A stretch of DNA of 64,000 nucleotides from Mycobacterium sp. GA-1841. Lineage in GTDB: Bacteria > Actinomycetota > Actinomycetes > Mycobacteriales > Mycobacteriaceae. This document shows positions 44,151 to 54,139 of this stretch, piece by piece. The notes beneath the pieces were generated by a model that did no database searches, was not told where the DNA came from, and saw only the letters and a program-made list of their open reading frames with translations. Position 1 is the stretch's first letter; every line of letters starts with the position of its first letter. Location of the stretch: assembly GCF_001954135.1 (NCBI RefSeq), contig NZ_MBEQ01000069.1, positions 1-64,000 of the forward strand. The letters run 5' to 3'. The position numbers and the translations under genes are program-made.

Positions 44151-45074
44151 TCAGTGGCGACGCAGCACGTCGAGTGCGGCCTGCAGGTCAGCCGGGTAGG
44201 GGCTGGTGATCTCGACGCGCCGACCGTCGGCCGGATGCGCGAACGCCAGCGACCGCGCATGCAACCATTGCCGTTCGAGCCCAAGCTTTTTCGCGAGTGT
44301 GGGGTCCGCACCGTAGGTCATGTCGCCGCAACACGGGTGGTGCAGTGCCGCAAAGTGCACGCGGATCTGGTGGGTCCGGCCCGTCTCCAACTCGATGTCG
44401 AGCAGGCTGGCCGCCTGGAACGCCTCCACGGTGTCGTAATGGGTGATGCTGTGCCGGCCGCCGTCGACGACCGCGAACTTCCAGTCGTGCCCGCGGTGCC
44501 GCCCGATCGGGGCATCGATCGTCCCGCTCGACGGATCCGGGTGGCCCTGCACCAGGGCGTGGTAGCGCTTGTCGACCGTGCGCTGTTTGAACGCTCGCTT
44601 GAGCACCGTGTACGCCCGTTCGGACAGCGCCACCACCATGACACCGGACGTGCCGACATCGAGTCGGTGCACGATGCCCTGCCGCTCGTGGATCCCGGAG
44701 GTACTGATCCGGAACCCGGCGGCAGCCAGTCCGCCCAGCACGGTGGGTCCGTGCCAGCCCACCGTGGCATGGGCGGCCACGCCGGGCGGCTTGTCCACCG
44801 CAACGATGTCATCGTCGGAGTAGAGGATGTCCATGCCCTCGATGTCGACCGGGGTGTTCTCGACCGGCGCCGGAGGCGGTGGCAACCGGACCTCCAGCCA
44901 GGCCCCCGCGACGAGTTTGTCGGACTTGGCTGCGGGCGCACCGTCGAGATCGACGCCGCCTTCCTCGGCCAGGGCTGCCGCCGCGGTGCGGGACAGTCCG
45001 AGTAGACGGGCCAACCCGGCGTCGACTCGCATTCCCGCCAGGCCTTCGGGCACCGGCATCGATCGGGTCGTCAC
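44151..45074 (-). CDS. rluD: RluD-type 23S rRNA pseudouridine synthase
   Basis: A 307-residue RluA-family pseudouridine synthase. An N-terminal S4-like RNA-binding region (about 10-65) precedes the catalytic domain, whose nucleophile is D139 in [25 protein letters not shown] is a family marker. Members of this group modify 23S rRNA, helix 69 for RluD. The GTG shares its G with the lspA TAG (TAGTG). It matches Rv1540. Confidence 0.92.
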   Translation of the reverse strand: MTTRSMPVPEGLAGMRVDAGLARLLGLSRTAAAALAEEGGVDLDGAPAAKSDKLVAGAWLEVRLPPPPAPVENTPVDIEGMDILYSDDDIVAVDKPPGVAAHATVGWHGPTVLGGLAAAGFRISTSGIHERQGIVHRLDVGTSGVMVVALSERAYTVLKRAFKQRTVDKRYHALVQGHPDPSSGTIDAPIGRHRGHDWKFAVVDGGRHSITHYDTVEAFQAASLLDIELETGRTHQIRVHFAALHHPCCGDMTYGADPTLAKKLGLERQWLHARSLAFAHPADGRRVEITSPYPADLQAALDVLRRH

Positions 45075-45739
45075 TATGACGTCTCGGCCTGGCCGCCGAC
45101 TGCGCTCGACTCGTCGGAGGAGGTCGTCTCATCGGCGTCGGCCTTGGTGTCGGGAGCCGAGACCTCGTCGGGGCGCCGCCGCCCGACCGTGTCGAAGTCG
45201 AAGCCGAACAACGACAGCGCCACCAACAGGATCGCGCCGCCGACCACGGCCGGATCGGCGACGTTGAACACGGGCCACCATCCGACGGAGAAGAAATCGA
45301 CGACGTGGCCCCGCAACGGCCCGGGAGCCCGGAAGAAGCGGTCGATCAAGTTTCCGGTGGCACCGCCGAGGATCATGCCGAGGCCGAGCGCCCACCACGG
45401 CGACACCAGCCGACGGCCCATCCAGACGATGCCGATCACCACTCCGGTCGCGATGAGCGTCAGCACCCAGGTGTATCCGGTCGCCATCGAGAACGCCGCA
45501 CCGGAGTTGCGCACCAGTGTCCAGGTGACCGTGTCGCCGATGATCGACACCGGTTGGCCCGGAGTCAGCAGCCGAACCGCAAGCACCTTGGTCACCACGT
45601 CGACGACCAGCACCACTGCCGCCACGGCGAGCAGCAGGCGCAGCCGTCGCCGAGGCCGGACCACGGCCGCAGGGGACGATTTCGTATCCCCGGTTGCGTC
45701 GGTCACCGGCTCTACCGGGCCTGACGATTCATCAGTCAC
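45074..45739 (-). CDS. lspA: Prolipoprotein signal peptidase LspA
   Basis: A 221-residue aspartic membrane protease (signal peptidase II) that removes the signal peptide from diacylglycerol-modified prolipoproteins. Four hydrophobic segments are present, and the catalytic dyad is D133 in GNLIDRFFR and D162 in [11 protein letters not shown]. It has an N-terminal hydrophilic extension (about 1-30) and a charged acidic C-terminal tail typical of mycobacteria. The start is GTG; the end overlaps rluD by 1 nt. LpqH-type lipoproteins are its substrates. Confidence 0.95.
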   Translation of the reverse strand: MTDESSGPVEPVTDATGDTKSSPAAVVRPRRRLRLLLAVAAVVLVVDVVTKVLAVRLLTPGQPVSIIGDTVTWTLVRNSGAAFSMATGYTWVLTLIATGVVIGIVWMGRRLVSPWWALGLGMILGGATGNLIDRFFRAPGPLRGHVVDFFSVGWWPVFNVADPAVVGGAILLVALSLFGFDFDTVGRRRPDEVSAPDTKADADETTSSDESSAVGGQAETS

Positions 45740-45781
45740 TCCCCCATCATCCCAAACAGTTCATGCGCGACAATCTGCACC

Positions 45782-46753
45782 GTGACCCAGACCGTGACGG
45801 TGCCTGCGCGGCCGAGTGAGCGCATCGTCGTCATCACCACCGGCGGCACCATCGCCACCAGCACCGACGACCACGGAATCCGACATCCGGCCCGTACCGG
45901 AGCCGAATTGACGGCGGGGTTGGCCCCCGGCCACGAGATCGAGGTCGTCGACCTGATGTCCGTCGACAGCGCGCTGCTCACACCTGCCGACTGGGATGCG
46001 ATCGCAGCCGCCGTCGCCACGGCCTCGACCCGGGCCGCCGGCGTCGTGGTGACCCATGGCACCGACACCATGGAGGAAACCGCGCTCTGGCTCGAGCTCG
46101 GCTACTCCGGTGGCGTGCCGGTGGTGCTGACCGGGTCCCAGCGCAGTGCCGATGCGCCCGACAGTGACGGACCGGGCAACTTGCACGACGCGATCACCGT
46201 CGCCTCCAGTCCCCACACCCGCGGACTCGGGGTCGTGGTGAGCTTCGCCGGGACCGTGTGGCAACCGCTGGGCTTGCGCAAGCGCCATACCCGGGAGTTG
46301 AACGCGTTTGCCGGCACCGCGCTGGCAACGGTCACCGCAGGCACCTGTGACGTGACCGGGGACAAGCACGGTGCATTTCTGGGCGGGCTGACCGCAGCGG
46401 CGGCGCCTCGCGTCGACATCGTCGCCGCGTATCCGGGCGGGGACGCGGCCGCCCTGGACGCCTGCGTGGCCGCCGGAGCACGTGCCGTCGTTCTGGAGGC
46501 AATGGGTTCGGGCAATGCCGGAACGGCGCTGATCGACGCGGTCCGTGGGCACTGCCGCGCGGGCGTGACGGTCGCGGTGTCGAGCCGGGTGCCCGACGGT
46601 CCGGTCGCCGCGCAGTACGGCCCGGGACAACAGCTTGTCGGTGCCGGTGCCGTGATGGTGCCCCGCCTGCGCGCGGCTCAGGCCCGGGTGTTGCTGATGG
46701 CGGCGCTGGCGGCCGGCCGGCCAGCCGCAGAAGTCATCGATCGCTGGGGTTGA
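45782..46753 (+). CDS. ansA: L-asparaginase AnsA
   Basis: A 323-residue bacterial-type asparaginase that hydrolyses asparagine to aspartate and ammonia. The first active-site threonine is T23 in [10 protein letters not shown] and the second lies in [12 protein letters not shown] (T94, D95). No signal peptide is seen, so cytoplasmic action is likely. The GTG start at 45782 is divergent from lspA across a 42-nt gap. It matches Rv1538c. Confidence 0.93.
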   Translation: MTQTVTVPARPSERIVVITTGGTIATSTDDHGIRHPARTGAELTAGLAPGHEIEVVDLMSVDSALLTPADWDAIAAAVATASTRAAGVVVTHGTDTMEETALWLELGYSGGVPVVLTGSQRSADAPDSDGPGNLHDAITVASSPHTRGLGVVVSFAGTVWQPLGLRKRHTRELNAFAGTALATVTAGTCDVTGDKHGAFLGGLTAAAAPRVDIVAAYPGGDAAALDACVAAGARAVVLEAMGSGNAGTALIDAVRGHCRAGVTVAVSSRVPDGPVAAQYGPGQQLVGAGAVMVPRLRAAQARVLLMAALAAGRPAAEVIDRWG

Positions 46754-46776
46754 CGGTCTGTGCTCAAATAGAGAAC

Positions 46777-47247
46777 GTGCGATTCCACATTGCGGCGGCA
46801 GTGGCCGTCAGCGTCCTCGCGCTCGGACCCGCCCCCACCGCAGCGGCGTGGCCGTGGCCGCCGCCACCGGGGGTCGAGGACATCGACGCGTTCCCGATCG
46901 CCGAAGGCAACTACACCTCGCCCTCCGATTTTTACGGGCTGTACTTCCAGACCCCGGACGGCCGGTTCTGCGGAATCCTGCCCAACCGCGGCCCGGTCGG
47001 CTGTGACGCGGTGCCCGCAGATGCGCCGGAGGGCATGAACCAGACCTTTGTCGAGGCCGGCGACCCGGCTTCCTACCGTCATTCGGAGACCAAGCTGTTC
47101 ACCCGAGATGTCGACGTGCTGCCCGCGGGTCACCGATTGGAGAACTGGGGAGCCGCCTGCGGTGTCACCCATGACGGCACCCTGATCTGCAAAACGTCTG
47201 GCCGACACGGCTTCTCGTTGGATCCCGACTCCGGCTTTCTCTGGTAG
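46777..47247 (+). CDS. Secreted protein of unknown function
   Basis: A 156-residue protein with a signal peptide: positive N-terminus VRFHI, hydrophobic core AAAVAVSVLALG and a likely cleavage after APTAAA (about residue 24). The mature part has four cysteines, FCG, GCD, ACG and ICK, which could form two disulphides. The start GTG 46777 follows GAGAAC. No family was recognised. It follows ansA by 23 nt and may be cotranscribed. Confidence 0.75.
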   Translation: MRFHIAAAVAVSVLALGPAPTAAAWPWPPPPGVEDIDAFPIAEGNYTSPSDFYGLYFQTPDGRFCGILPNRGPVGCDAVPADAPEGMNQTFVEAGDPASYRHSETKLFTRDVDVLPAGHRLENWGAACGVTHDGTLICKTSGRHGFSLDPDSGFLW

Positions 47248-47254
47248 CCGAGGC

Positions 47255-48622
47255 TCAGTCGGTCAGTTCGGCCAGATAGTCGCCCCAGTCCAAGCTCTCG
47301 ATGGGGTTGGCCCGGGCGAACCCAGGCGTATCCGCGGGAAACGTTCGGGCGATACCCGGTCCGGTGGCGCGGGTTTCGAAACGCACCGTCATCACACCGT
47401 GTCCGGCACCCTGGATCCAACCGTGGCCGTGATCGGGGTGCGCCACATCGTCGCCGATGCGCCAGCCGGTTTCGGTCACCCGGGCAATTTCGGTGGCCTG
47501 CTGATGGGAGTCCGAAATTTCGTCGGGTTGGTCCAGATCCGGAAACAGCGATTCCTGACGAATATCGGACAACCCCGAAAAACCCACGCCGACAAGGCGA
47601 ATCGGTCCAACCTCGACCGGGTCGAGCAGTAGCCGATGGGCCGTGCCGATCAGGGTGGCAGCCTCGGTGGTGGCATACGCCAGGGTGGCCGAGCGGGTCA
47701 GCGTGCTCATGTCGGACTTCTTGAGCTTGACCGTCACGGTGCGGGCGCCCCGCCCGTCCTTGGCCAGGCGCCGGTGGGCATGCTCGCCGATCGGACCGAT
47801 CGCCTCCTGCAACTGACGCAGGGTGGTGAGGTCTTCGGGGAAGGTCGACTCCGCGCTGATCTGCTTGGCCTCTGCGCGCTCGGCGACCGGGCGATCATCG
47901 ATGCCGCGGGCCAGCCGATGCAGCGCGGCGCCTACCGCCGTGCCGAGCACGCTGGCCGCCTCGGCATCCGACAGCGCGGCCAACGCGCCCACCGTCTCGA
48001 TACCCAGCCGGTGCAGCTTCTCCTCGGCCACCGGGCCGATCCCCCACAGCTTGCGCACCGGCAGACCGTCGAGCAGCCGCGCCTCCTCGTCGCGGCGGAC
48101 CACCCGGATGCCATCGGGCTTGGCCAACCCCGAGGCAATCTTGGCGATCTGCTTTCCCGACCCCGCCCCGACGGACGCCACCAGCCCGGTCTGCTCACGC
48201 ACCTTGGCGCGCAACCGCTGGCAGAACTGCTCGACATCGGCCGCGGTGGCGCCGGCCAACTCGGCCGGTTCACCGAACGCCTCGTCGAACGACAATTGCT
48301 CGAGCACCGGTATGACACTGCGGACGGTGTCGAGGGCACGACGGCTGGCGGCGCTGTAGACCGCGCCGCGCGGCGGCAACACCACGGCCGGGGCGCCGAC
48401 GAGCCTGCGGGCCTGATGCATCGGCATCGCGGAGCGGGCACCGTACCGACGGGCCTCGTAGCTGGCCCCGGCCACCACACCACGCCCACCCAGACCGCCG
48501 ACGAGCACCGGGCGACCGCGCAGGGTCGGCCGGGTCAGCTGCTCGACCGACGCGAAGAACGCGTCCATGTCCAGGTGCAGAACCCAGCGTCCGCCCGCGC
48601 CCGTGACCTCGGCGCCGTTCAT
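47255..48622 (-). CDS. dinX: Y-family DNA polymerase IV (DinX/DinB1-like)
   Basis: A 455-residue translesion polymerase. Catalytic residues are D18 and D20 in [13 protein letters not shown] and D113/E114 in LSFDEAFGE. The palm, fingers, thumb and little-finger domains extend to about 345. QESLFPDLD near 370 is a candidate sliding-clamp binding motif, and an extra C-terminal extension (about 380-455) matches the mycobacterial DinX form (Rv1537). It is convergent with the secreted-protein gene. Confidence 0.93.
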   Translation of the reverse strand: MNGAEVTGAGGRWVLHLDMDAFFASVEQLTRPTLRGRPVLVGGLGGRGVVAGASYEARRYGARSAMPMHQARRLVGAPAVVLPPRGAVYSAASRRALDTVRSVIPVLEQLSFDEAFGEPAELAGATAADVEQFCQRLRAKVREQTGLVASVGAGSGKQIAKIASGLAKPDGIRVVRRDEEARLLDGLPVRKLWGIGPVAEEKLHRLGIETVGALAALSDAEAASVLGTAVGAALHRLARGIDDRPVAERAEAKQISAESTFPEDLTTLRQLQEAIGPIGEHAHRRLAKDGRGARTVTVKLKKSDMSTLTRSATLAYATTEAATLIGTAHRLLLDPVEVGPIRLVGVGFSGLSDIRQESLFPDLDQPDEISDSHQQATEIARVTETGWRIGDDVAHPDHGHGWIQGAGHGVMTVRFETRATGPGIARTFPADTPGFARANPIESLDWGDYLAELTD

Positions 48623-48655
48623 ACCTGCAGATGCTATGGCGCTAGCCTGACTTTC

Positions 48656-48874
48656 ATGGACCCGGTTGACGTACCGATCAGGGACGACTCGATCCGCCTG
48701 GGGCAGTTCCTCAAGCTGGCATCGCTCATCGACAGCGGCGCCGACGCCAAGGCCGTCATCGCCGACGGTCTGGTCAGCGTCAACGGCGAGGTCGAGATCC
48801 GGCGCGGACGCCAGCTACGCCCGGGCGACACCGTCACCCTCGGCGACCAAGCAGCGCGGGTGGCCGCCGACTGA
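48656..48874 (+). CDS. S4-domain RNA-binding protein
   Basis: A 72-residue protein consisting of a single S4 RNA-binding fold: [20 protein letters not shown] and then [21 protein letters not shown]. Such small S4 proteins (YaaA/RqcP-like) bind structured RNA, often in the ribosome context. It lies between dinX (divergent) and ileS (convergent, gap 7 nt). Start ATG 48656. No further function assigned. Confidence 0.85.
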   Translation: MDPVDVPIRDDSIRLGQFLKLASLIDSGADAKAVIADGLVSVNGEVEIRRGRQLRPGDTVTLGDQAARVAAD

Positions 48875-48881
48875 TCCGAGC

Positions 48882-51800
48882 TCACGCCTTGGCGATCGCG
48901 ACCCGCACGCCGTCCCCGATCTCTGCCCCGTCAACCACGTCGCCGAATTCGAAACTCGTGGCCAGGATTTCACCGGCGATCAGATCACGATGGGTGCGAG
49001 CCCACGGCTCGAACTGGGTCGGCACCGACATCTGCACCTCGATTCGGTCGGACACCTCCAGCCCGGTCGACTTGCGCAGTTCCTGAAGCTCACGGATTCG
49101 GTCCTTTGCCCAGCCCTCGGCTTCGAGTTCCTCGGTGACCGTGCCGTCGAGCACCACCAGCCCCGCACCATCGGGCAGCGCCGCAGTCCATTCCGGTTCG
49201 GCGGCAACGAGTTTGGCGGTGTACTCCTCCGGCTGAAGCACCACCGGACCGGCGCACAGGGTGCCGTCGGGATTGACCACGCCCTCGCCCGCCTTGACGG
49301 CCTTGATCGCTGCCTGCACGTCCTTGCCGATGCGGGGACCGGCGACGCGGGCGTTGACCGCGAGGTCGAACCGACCGTAGGCGTCGATGTCGTCGGTCAG
49401 GTCGACCGCCTTGACGTTGAGTTCATCGGCGATCAGGTCGGCGAAAGGGGCGAGGGCGGATGGGTTCACCGACTTGTCCAGAGCAACAGTCAGCTTCGGC
49501 AATGGCAGGCGCACGCGCAGCTTCTTGGCCTTGCGCAGTGAGGACCCGACCGAGCACACCTCACGCACCTGGTCCATCGCCGTGACCAGGGCGGCGTCCT
49601 TCGGCAACACATCGGCTTCCGGCCAGTCGGTGAGGTGCACCGACCGCTCCCCCGTCAAACCGCGCCAGATCACCTCGGTGGCCAGCGGCAGCAGCGGCGC
49701 GGCCAGCCGGCAGGTCACCTCCAGCACGGTGTGCAACGTGTCGATGGCGCCGGCATCCTCTTCCCAGAACCGTGAACGCGACCGGCGCACATACCAGTTC
49801 GTCAACGCCTCGGTGAACTGCCGCAGCTCGTCGCACGCCCCGGAGATGTCGCAGTTGTCCAGCGACACGGTGAGATCGTCACGCAGCTGGGCCAGCTTGG
49901 CCAAGATGTAGCGGTCCAGGACGTTGGCCGAATCGGTGCGCCAGGCGCCCTTCTTCGGGGCATACAGCGCCAGGAAGCTGTACGCATTCCACAACGGCAG
50001 CAGCACCTGTCGCACGCCTTCACGGATGCCCTGTTCGGTGACGATCAGGTTGCCGCCGCGCAGGATCGGCGAAGCCATCAGGAACCAGCGCATGGCGTCA
50101 GAACCATCGCGGTCGAACACCTCGGACACATCGGGGTAGTTGCGCAGCGACTTGCTCATCTTCTGGCCGTCGTTGCCCAGCACGATCCCATGCGCCACGC
50201 AGGTTTTGAAGGCCGGCTTGTCGAACAGCGCGGTGGCCAGCACGTGCATGGTGTAGAACCAGCCACGGGTCTGGCCGATGTACTCGACGATGAAATCGCC
50301 GGGGAAGTGCGTATCGAACCAGTCCTGGTTCTCGAACGGATAGTGCACCTGCGCGTACGGCATCGACCCGGAGTCGAACCACACGTCGAAGACGTCTTCG
50401 ATGCGGCGCATCGTCGACTTGCCGGTCGGGTCATCGGGATTGGGCCGGGTCAGCTCATCGATGAAGGGCCGGTGCAGATCGGTCGGCCGCACCCCGAAAT
50501 CACGCTCGAGCTCGTCGAGGCTGCCGTAGACGTCGATCCGCGGATAGGCCGGATCGTCGGACTTCCATACCGGGATCGGGCTGCCCCAGTACCGATTTCG
50601 CGAAACCGACCAGTCACGGGCATTGGCCAGCCATTTGCCGAACTGCCCGTCCTTGACATGCTCGGGATACCAGGTGATCTGCTGGTTGAGCTCGACCATC
50701 CGGTCCCGGAATTCGGTGACCTTGATGAACCACGACGAGACCGCGCGGTAGATCAACGGATTTCGGCACCGCCAGCAGTGCGGATAGGAGTGCTCATAGG
50801 TCTCGTGCCGCAACAGCACCGCGCCGTTCGCCGCGGCCGGCCCGTCACCGTTCTTGAGGTCACGGATGATCTGGGAGTTGGCCTCGAAGACCTGCTGGCC
50901 GGCGTAATCGGGCACGGTGGCGTCGAAGCGGCCCTTCGAATCCACCGGGGTGACCGCGACGATGTCGGCGGTGTCGGCAGTCGCCTTGTCGTCCTCACCG
51001 TAGGCAGGCGCCATGTGCACGATGCCGGTGCCGTCCTCGGTGCTGACGAAATCGGCGGCCAGCACCTGGAACGAATTGGGCGCGTCCATGAAATAGGCGA
51101 ACGGCGGCAGGTAGTGCGTACCCAGCAGGTCCCGCCCGGCGTAGCTGCCCAGCACCTCGGGTTCCTCGCCGAGCTCGCGGGCGTAAGAGGCGAGCCGGGC
51201 TTGGGCCAGGACATAACGTCGACCGTCGGGCCCCTGCACCTGGACGTAATCGATGTCGGGGTTGACGGCGACCGCCTGGTTGGACGGCAACGTCCATGGT
51301 GTCGTCGTCCAGATTAACAGGTGCGCACCCTTGAGCGGACCGTCGGTCACGGTGAAGCCCACGGTCACCGCCGGATCCTGGCGGCTCTTGTAGACGTCGT
51401 CGTCCATGCGCAGCTCATGGTTGGACAACGGGGTCTCGTCGTTCCAGCAGTACGGCAGGACCCGGTTGCCCTCGTAGGCCAGCCCCTTGTCCCACAGCTG
51501 TTTGAAGGCCCAGATCACCGACTCCATGAAGGTCGGGTCCAGAGTTTTGTAGTCGTTGTCGAAGTCCACCCAGCGGGCCTGGCGCGTGACGTAGGCGCGC
51601 CACTCGTCGGTGTACTTGAGCACCGAGGCACGGCAGGCCGCGTTGAACTTCTCGATGCCCATCTCTTCGATCTGGGCCTTGTCCGCGATGCCCAGTTGAC
51701 GCTGCACCTCGAGCTCGGCCGGCAGACCGTGGGTGTCCCAGCCGAACCGGCGTTCCACCTTGTAGCCGCGCATCGTGCGGTAGCGGGGCACGATGTCCTT

Positions 51801-52010
51801 GACGTACCCGGTCAGCAGGTGCCCGTAGTGCGGCAGACCGTTGGCGAAGGGCGGACCGTCATAGAAGACGTACTCCTCGGCGCCCTCACGCTGGGCGATG
51901 CTGGCCCGGAAGGTGTCGTCGGCAGCCCAGTAGTCGAGCACCTCGAGTTCCCGCTCGGGGAAATTCGGTGCGGCCGGTTTGGGGTAGGCCGGCTGGGAAG
52001 AGGCAGTCAC
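48882..52010 (-). CDS. ileS: Isoleucyl-tRNA synthetase IleS
   Basis: A 1042-residue class I aminoacyl-tRNA synthetase. The HIGH-equivalent is GLPHYGHLL and the second motif is [11 protein letters not shown]. The CP1 editing domain and the DALR-like anticodon-binding region are present. This is the long eukaryal-like IleS type, as in mycobacteria. The GTG at 52010 has AGGAG 5 nt upstream, and that ribosome-binding site is sequestered in a T-box leader structure, so translation depends on uncharged tRNA-Ile. Confidence 0.96.
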   Translation of the reverse strand: MTASSQPAYPKPAAPNFPERELEVLDYWAADDTFRASIAQREGAEEYVFYDGPPFANGLPHYGHLLTGYVKDIVPRYRTMRGYKVERRFGWDTHGLPAELEVQRQLGIADKAQIEEMGIEKFNAACRASVLKYTDEWRAYVTRQARWVDFDNDYKTLDPTFMESVIWAFKQLWDKGLAYEGNRVLPYCWNDETPLSNHELRMDDDVYKSRQDPAVTVGFTVTDGPLKGAHLLIWTTTPWTLPSNQAVAVNPDIDYVQVQGPDGRRYVLAQARLASYARELGEEPEVLGSYAGRDLLGTHYLPPFAYFMDAPNSFQVLAADFVSTEDGTGIVHMAPAYGEDDKATADTADIVAVTPVDSKGRFDATVPDYAGQQVFEANSQIIRDLKNGDGPAAANGAVLLRHETYEHSYPHCWRCRNPLIYRAVSSWFIKVTEFRDRMVELNQQITWYPEHVKDGQFGKWLANARDWSVSRNRYWGSPIPVWKSDDPAYPRIDVYGSLDELERDFGVRPTDLHRPFIDELTRPNPDDPTGKSTMRRIEDVFDVWFDSGSMPYAQVHYPFENQDWFDTHFPGDFIVEYIGQTRGWFYTMHVLATALFDKPAFKTCVAHGIVLGNDGQKMSKSLRNYPDVSEVFDRDGSDAMRWFLMASPILRGGNLIVTEQGIREGVRQVLLPLWNAYSFLALYAPKKGAWRTDSANVLDRYILAKLAQLRDDLTVSLDNCDISGACDELRQFTEALTNWYVRRSRSRFWEEDAGAIDTLHTVLEVTCRLAAPLLPLATEVIWRGLTGERSVHLTDWPEADVLPKDAALVTAMDQVREVCSVGSSLRKAKKLRVRLPLPKLTVALDKSVNPSALAPFADLIADELNVKAVDLTDDIDAYGRFDLAVNARVAGPRIGKDVQAAIKAVKAGEGVVNPDGTLCAGPVVLQPEEYTAKLVAAEPEWTAALPDGAGLVVLDGTVTEELEAEGWAKDRIRELQELRKSTGLEVSDRIEVQMSVPTQFEPWARTHRDLIAGEILATSFEFGDVVDGAEIGDGVRVAIAKA

Positions 52011-52215
52011 GTCGTCTCCTGTGCCTATGACGCTTCCAGGCACGGGGACGACGTCGCACGGGTGCGCAAGCGCCGCGGTACCACCCCGCTTGCGCGTTGC
52101 ACCGCAACGCGCCGCTCAACTTTCGGGCGATCACGGGCCCACCCGTCCGGTTCTACTGGGCGTCAGTGCTGTTCTTCCGGAGGCTCCCCGGTGATGGCCG
52201 GATCAACGCCGATTT
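52011..52215 (-). promoter_or_regulatory. ileS T-box riboswitch (actinobacterial, translational)
   Basis: On the minus strand the leader contains the T-box GGTGGTACCGCG (52085-52074). Upstream is a short Stem I whose loop offers an isoleucine codon ATC (52195-52193) in CGGCCATCACCGG. Downstream, GTCGTC (52052-52047) can pair with GACGAC (52016-52011), and GTGCCT (52043-52038) with AGGCAC (52026-52021), enclosing the AGGAG Shine-Dalgarno (52020-52016). This is the known actinobacterial ileS arrangement, in which uncharged tRNA-Ile exposes the ribosome-binding site. Confidence 0.9.
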
Positions 52216-52256
52216 CCCAAGTCTAATGAGCACCGCAAATCGCGCCGCACCGACGT

Positions 52257-52841
52257 CTATCCCGAGGTGAGCTCGATCAGCGCCAGCGGGAACTGCTCGG
52301 CCAACTCCTCGATCGTGCACCGGTCGAATCCCCGGCGGTCGAATCGCCACTGCAGACACATGGTGGTCTCGGGACCGGGATGAATGTGGACGGCCAGTGG
52401 AGACCGGGCCCGGTGGGCCGGCAAACCCTCACCGAACGCAAAGCTGATGTCCGCCGACGGATGACCCGAGCTGTCATTCGTCGGATAGGCCGCCGCCAGC
52501 AGTTCGGGCCCCGACAGACCCCGACGGGACACACAGGGCACGCCGATCTGGCGAACGTCGTGGCGTCCGACGCCACCGACGACGTCCACGCGCAACACGC
52601 CTTCACCGATCGTTCGAGCCACTGCCCGGCCCAACGTGGCCAGCAACAAGTCCTCGACGGTGCATCCCATGGCGACCTGGGCGCCCCGCAGTTCCTCGAT
52701 CAGCACGTCGTCCAACGAACTGGACACCGTGGCGACGTCGGCGGGACGCGGCCGCCCGGCGAAGCCGTAGTCGACGATCCACGAACTCGCGCCGGGCGCA
52801 TCGGGCAAGACGGAAACAGACATATCTGTAACGGTAGTCAT
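52257..52841 (-). CDS. Short condensation-domain-like protein
   Basis: A 194-residue protein. The C-terminal sequence EELAEQFPLALIELTSG and the middle part DDVLIEELRGAQVAMGCTVE resemble the C-terminal half of peptide-synthetase condensation domains, but the HHxxxD catalytic motif is absent. It may be a degenerate accessory subunit or a structural partner. It diverges from the HTH gene at 52959, and two dyads lie in the gap. ATG 52841 has a GGGA upstream; 52823 is an alternative. The family call is tentative. Confidence 0.7.
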   Translation of the reverse strand: MTTVTDMSVSVLPDAPGASSWIVDYGFAGRPRPADVATVSSSLDDVLIEELRGAQVAMGCTVEDLLLATLGRAVARTIGEGVLRVDVVGGVGRHDVRQIGVPCVSRRGLSGPELLAAAYPTNDSSGHPSADISFAFGEGLPAHRARSPLAVHIHPGPETTMCLQWRFDRRGFDRCTIEELAEQFPLALIELTSG

Positions 52842-52845
52842 TCAG

Positions 52846-52859
52846 TCCCAAAATTGGGA
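52846..52859. promoter_or_regulatory. Dyad 1 in the divergent HTH gap
   Basis: TCCCAA-AA-TTGGGA, with perfect 6-bp arms, lies 5 nt upstream of the ATG of the condensation-like gene. It may be an operator for a regulator acting on the divergent pair. Confidence 0.45.
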
Positions 52860-52876
52860 GACCTGTGCCATAAGTC

Positions 52877-52890
52877 TGACATCGCTGTCA
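52877..52890. promoter_or_regulatory. Dyad 2 in the divergent HTH gap
   Basis: TGACA-TCGC-TGTCA, with perfect 5-bp arms and a 4-nt spacer, lies 18 nt after dyad 1 and 33 or 69 nt before the two possible HTH-gene starts. Together the two dyads form a paired operator-like arrangement. Confidence 0.45.
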
Positions 52891-52958
52891 ATTACGCGGC
52901 AACTGCTTCGTGGCGGTTCGCGATGACCAATCACCGGGACGAGGTCTATGGTGGTCCA

Positions 52959-53327
52959 ATGCCGCGCACCGACGAGAACGGCAGGCAGCTCAAGGCCCTG
53001 CTCGACTACCTGCTGGACGGCGAGGTCGACGCCAAGGCCGTTTACAGTGCGCTGGGCGTGTCCAGCAGCACGTATTACCGGCGCATCAAAGAAGCCGACT
53101 ACCCCAACGCCGAAGAACTGCGCCAGGTCGCCGATCGTTTCCAGCTCAGCTACCCGGACCTGCAGATTCGGTTCGGGCTGATGAGCCATGAGGAAGTCTG
53201 GCACTACATGGAATCCGCACCGGTGACCGTGGAAGCCGGCCGCACCGCCACCCGCCATCGACCGGTCGTTCATCGGCGCCCGCGGCTGTCCGACCTCAGT
53301 CCACGTCCCGACGCGCCACCGCTCTGA
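52959..53327 (+). CDS. Helix-turn-helix DNA-binding protein
   Basis: A 122-residue protein beginning MPRTDENGRQLKALLDYL. The motif DAKAVYSALGVSSSTYYRRI is a helix-turn-helix with a loop of the small XRE-like type, and LRQVADRFQLSYPDLQIRFGL continues the domain. The C-terminal 30 residues are basic and proline-rich. ATG 52959 is used; an in-frame ATG at 52923 is possible. It is 11 nt upstream of a seven-span membrane protein gene, with which it probably forms an operon. Function is unknown. Confidence 0.75.
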   Translation: MPRTDENGRQLKALLDYLLDGEVDAKAVYSALGVSSSTYYRRIKEADYPNAEELRQVADRFQLSYPDLQIRFGLMSHEEVWHYMESAPVTVEAGRTATRHRPVVHRRPRLSDLSPRPDAPPL

Positions 53328-53338
53328 GCGGAGTTTCC

Positions 53339-54073
53339 ATGTCCGTCGCCACGCTCATCGCGATCACACTCGGCTGCATCCTGTGGAGCCTGTGGATCAG
53401 GCGAGTCACTTGGTCCTGCCGATGGGAAGTGGCCGCCACGCTCAACATCGCGCTGCAAGGCGCGGCGGTGCTGCTGATGTCACCGTGGGCGTCGAGCACC
53501 ATCGGTCCGGTTCTGTACAACCTGACCGGCAAGTGGAACCTCGAGGATTACATCGGTCACGACTGCTACATCGTCGCCGCGTCCGCGATCGTCTACAACT
53601 CGTTGGGCCGGCTCCAGGACGACAACGCCATGCAGCGCTCGTTCAAGCAGTACGTCGAGCGTCCGGCGACGATCTGCATCCCGGTGCTGCTGGCCACGTT
53701 CTCACTGGGCAACGGCGCCGCGATATACCGGCCGGATTTCTTCCAGGTGCCCACCGACTTCTGGCTCAGCGCCTACTGGATCCTGCTCTGCGGCACGTTG
53801 CTCTATCTACTGGGCTACGGATTCCGCGCCATGCTGGTACTGCGCCAGGACCCGCGGTCCCGCCGGATCGCAAACGTCTACCTGTTCGCCTCGGCCAGCG
53901 GGATGCTCGCCTGCACGGTCCGCATCGTCACCGCGTTGGTGCCGTCCCTGCAACCGATCGAGAACGGCCGGCTGGTATGGATTTTCGCCTGCGGCTGCGG
54001 TGCGCTTTTCGCACTCACCTCCGCCCACTCCTGGCGGATCAAGACGCGTTGGTTGGCGTCGAGTAATCGGTGA
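53339..54073 (+). CDS. Seven-span membrane protein of unknown function
   Basis: A 244-residue protein with seven hydrophobic segments, starting at about residues 3, 33, 70, 110, 145, 180 and 215. It contains polar loops such as GHDCYIVAAS and RQDPRSRRIANVY. It is preceded by CGGAG and an ATG at 53339, and lies 11 nt downstream of the HTH gene. It is followed 66 nt later by the mmpL gene. HTH/7-TM pairs of this kind are recurrent in actinobacteria but not assigned a function here. Confidence 0.75.
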   Translation: MSVATLIAITLGCILWSLWIRRVTWSCRWEVAATLNIALQGAAVLLMSPWASSTIGPVLYNLTGKWNLEDYIGHDCYIVAASAIVYNSLGRLQDDNAMQRSFKQYVERPATICIPVLLATFSLGNGAAIYRPDFFQVPTDFWLSAYWILLCGTLLYLLGYGFRAMLVLRQDPRSRRIANVYLFASASGMLACTVRIVTALVPSLQPIENGRLVWIFACGCGALFALTSAHSWRIKTRWLASSNR

Positions 54074-54139
54074 CGCCCGTCGTCTCACCGCTTTCCGGGT
54101 ACCGACCGCTGCCGTTGCGCTCGCCCGTAGGATCAAAAA

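Noticed and set aside
50190..51317. Plus-strand 375-codon open frame opposite ileS
   Set aside because: It lies entirely within ileS coding sequence, with no motif.
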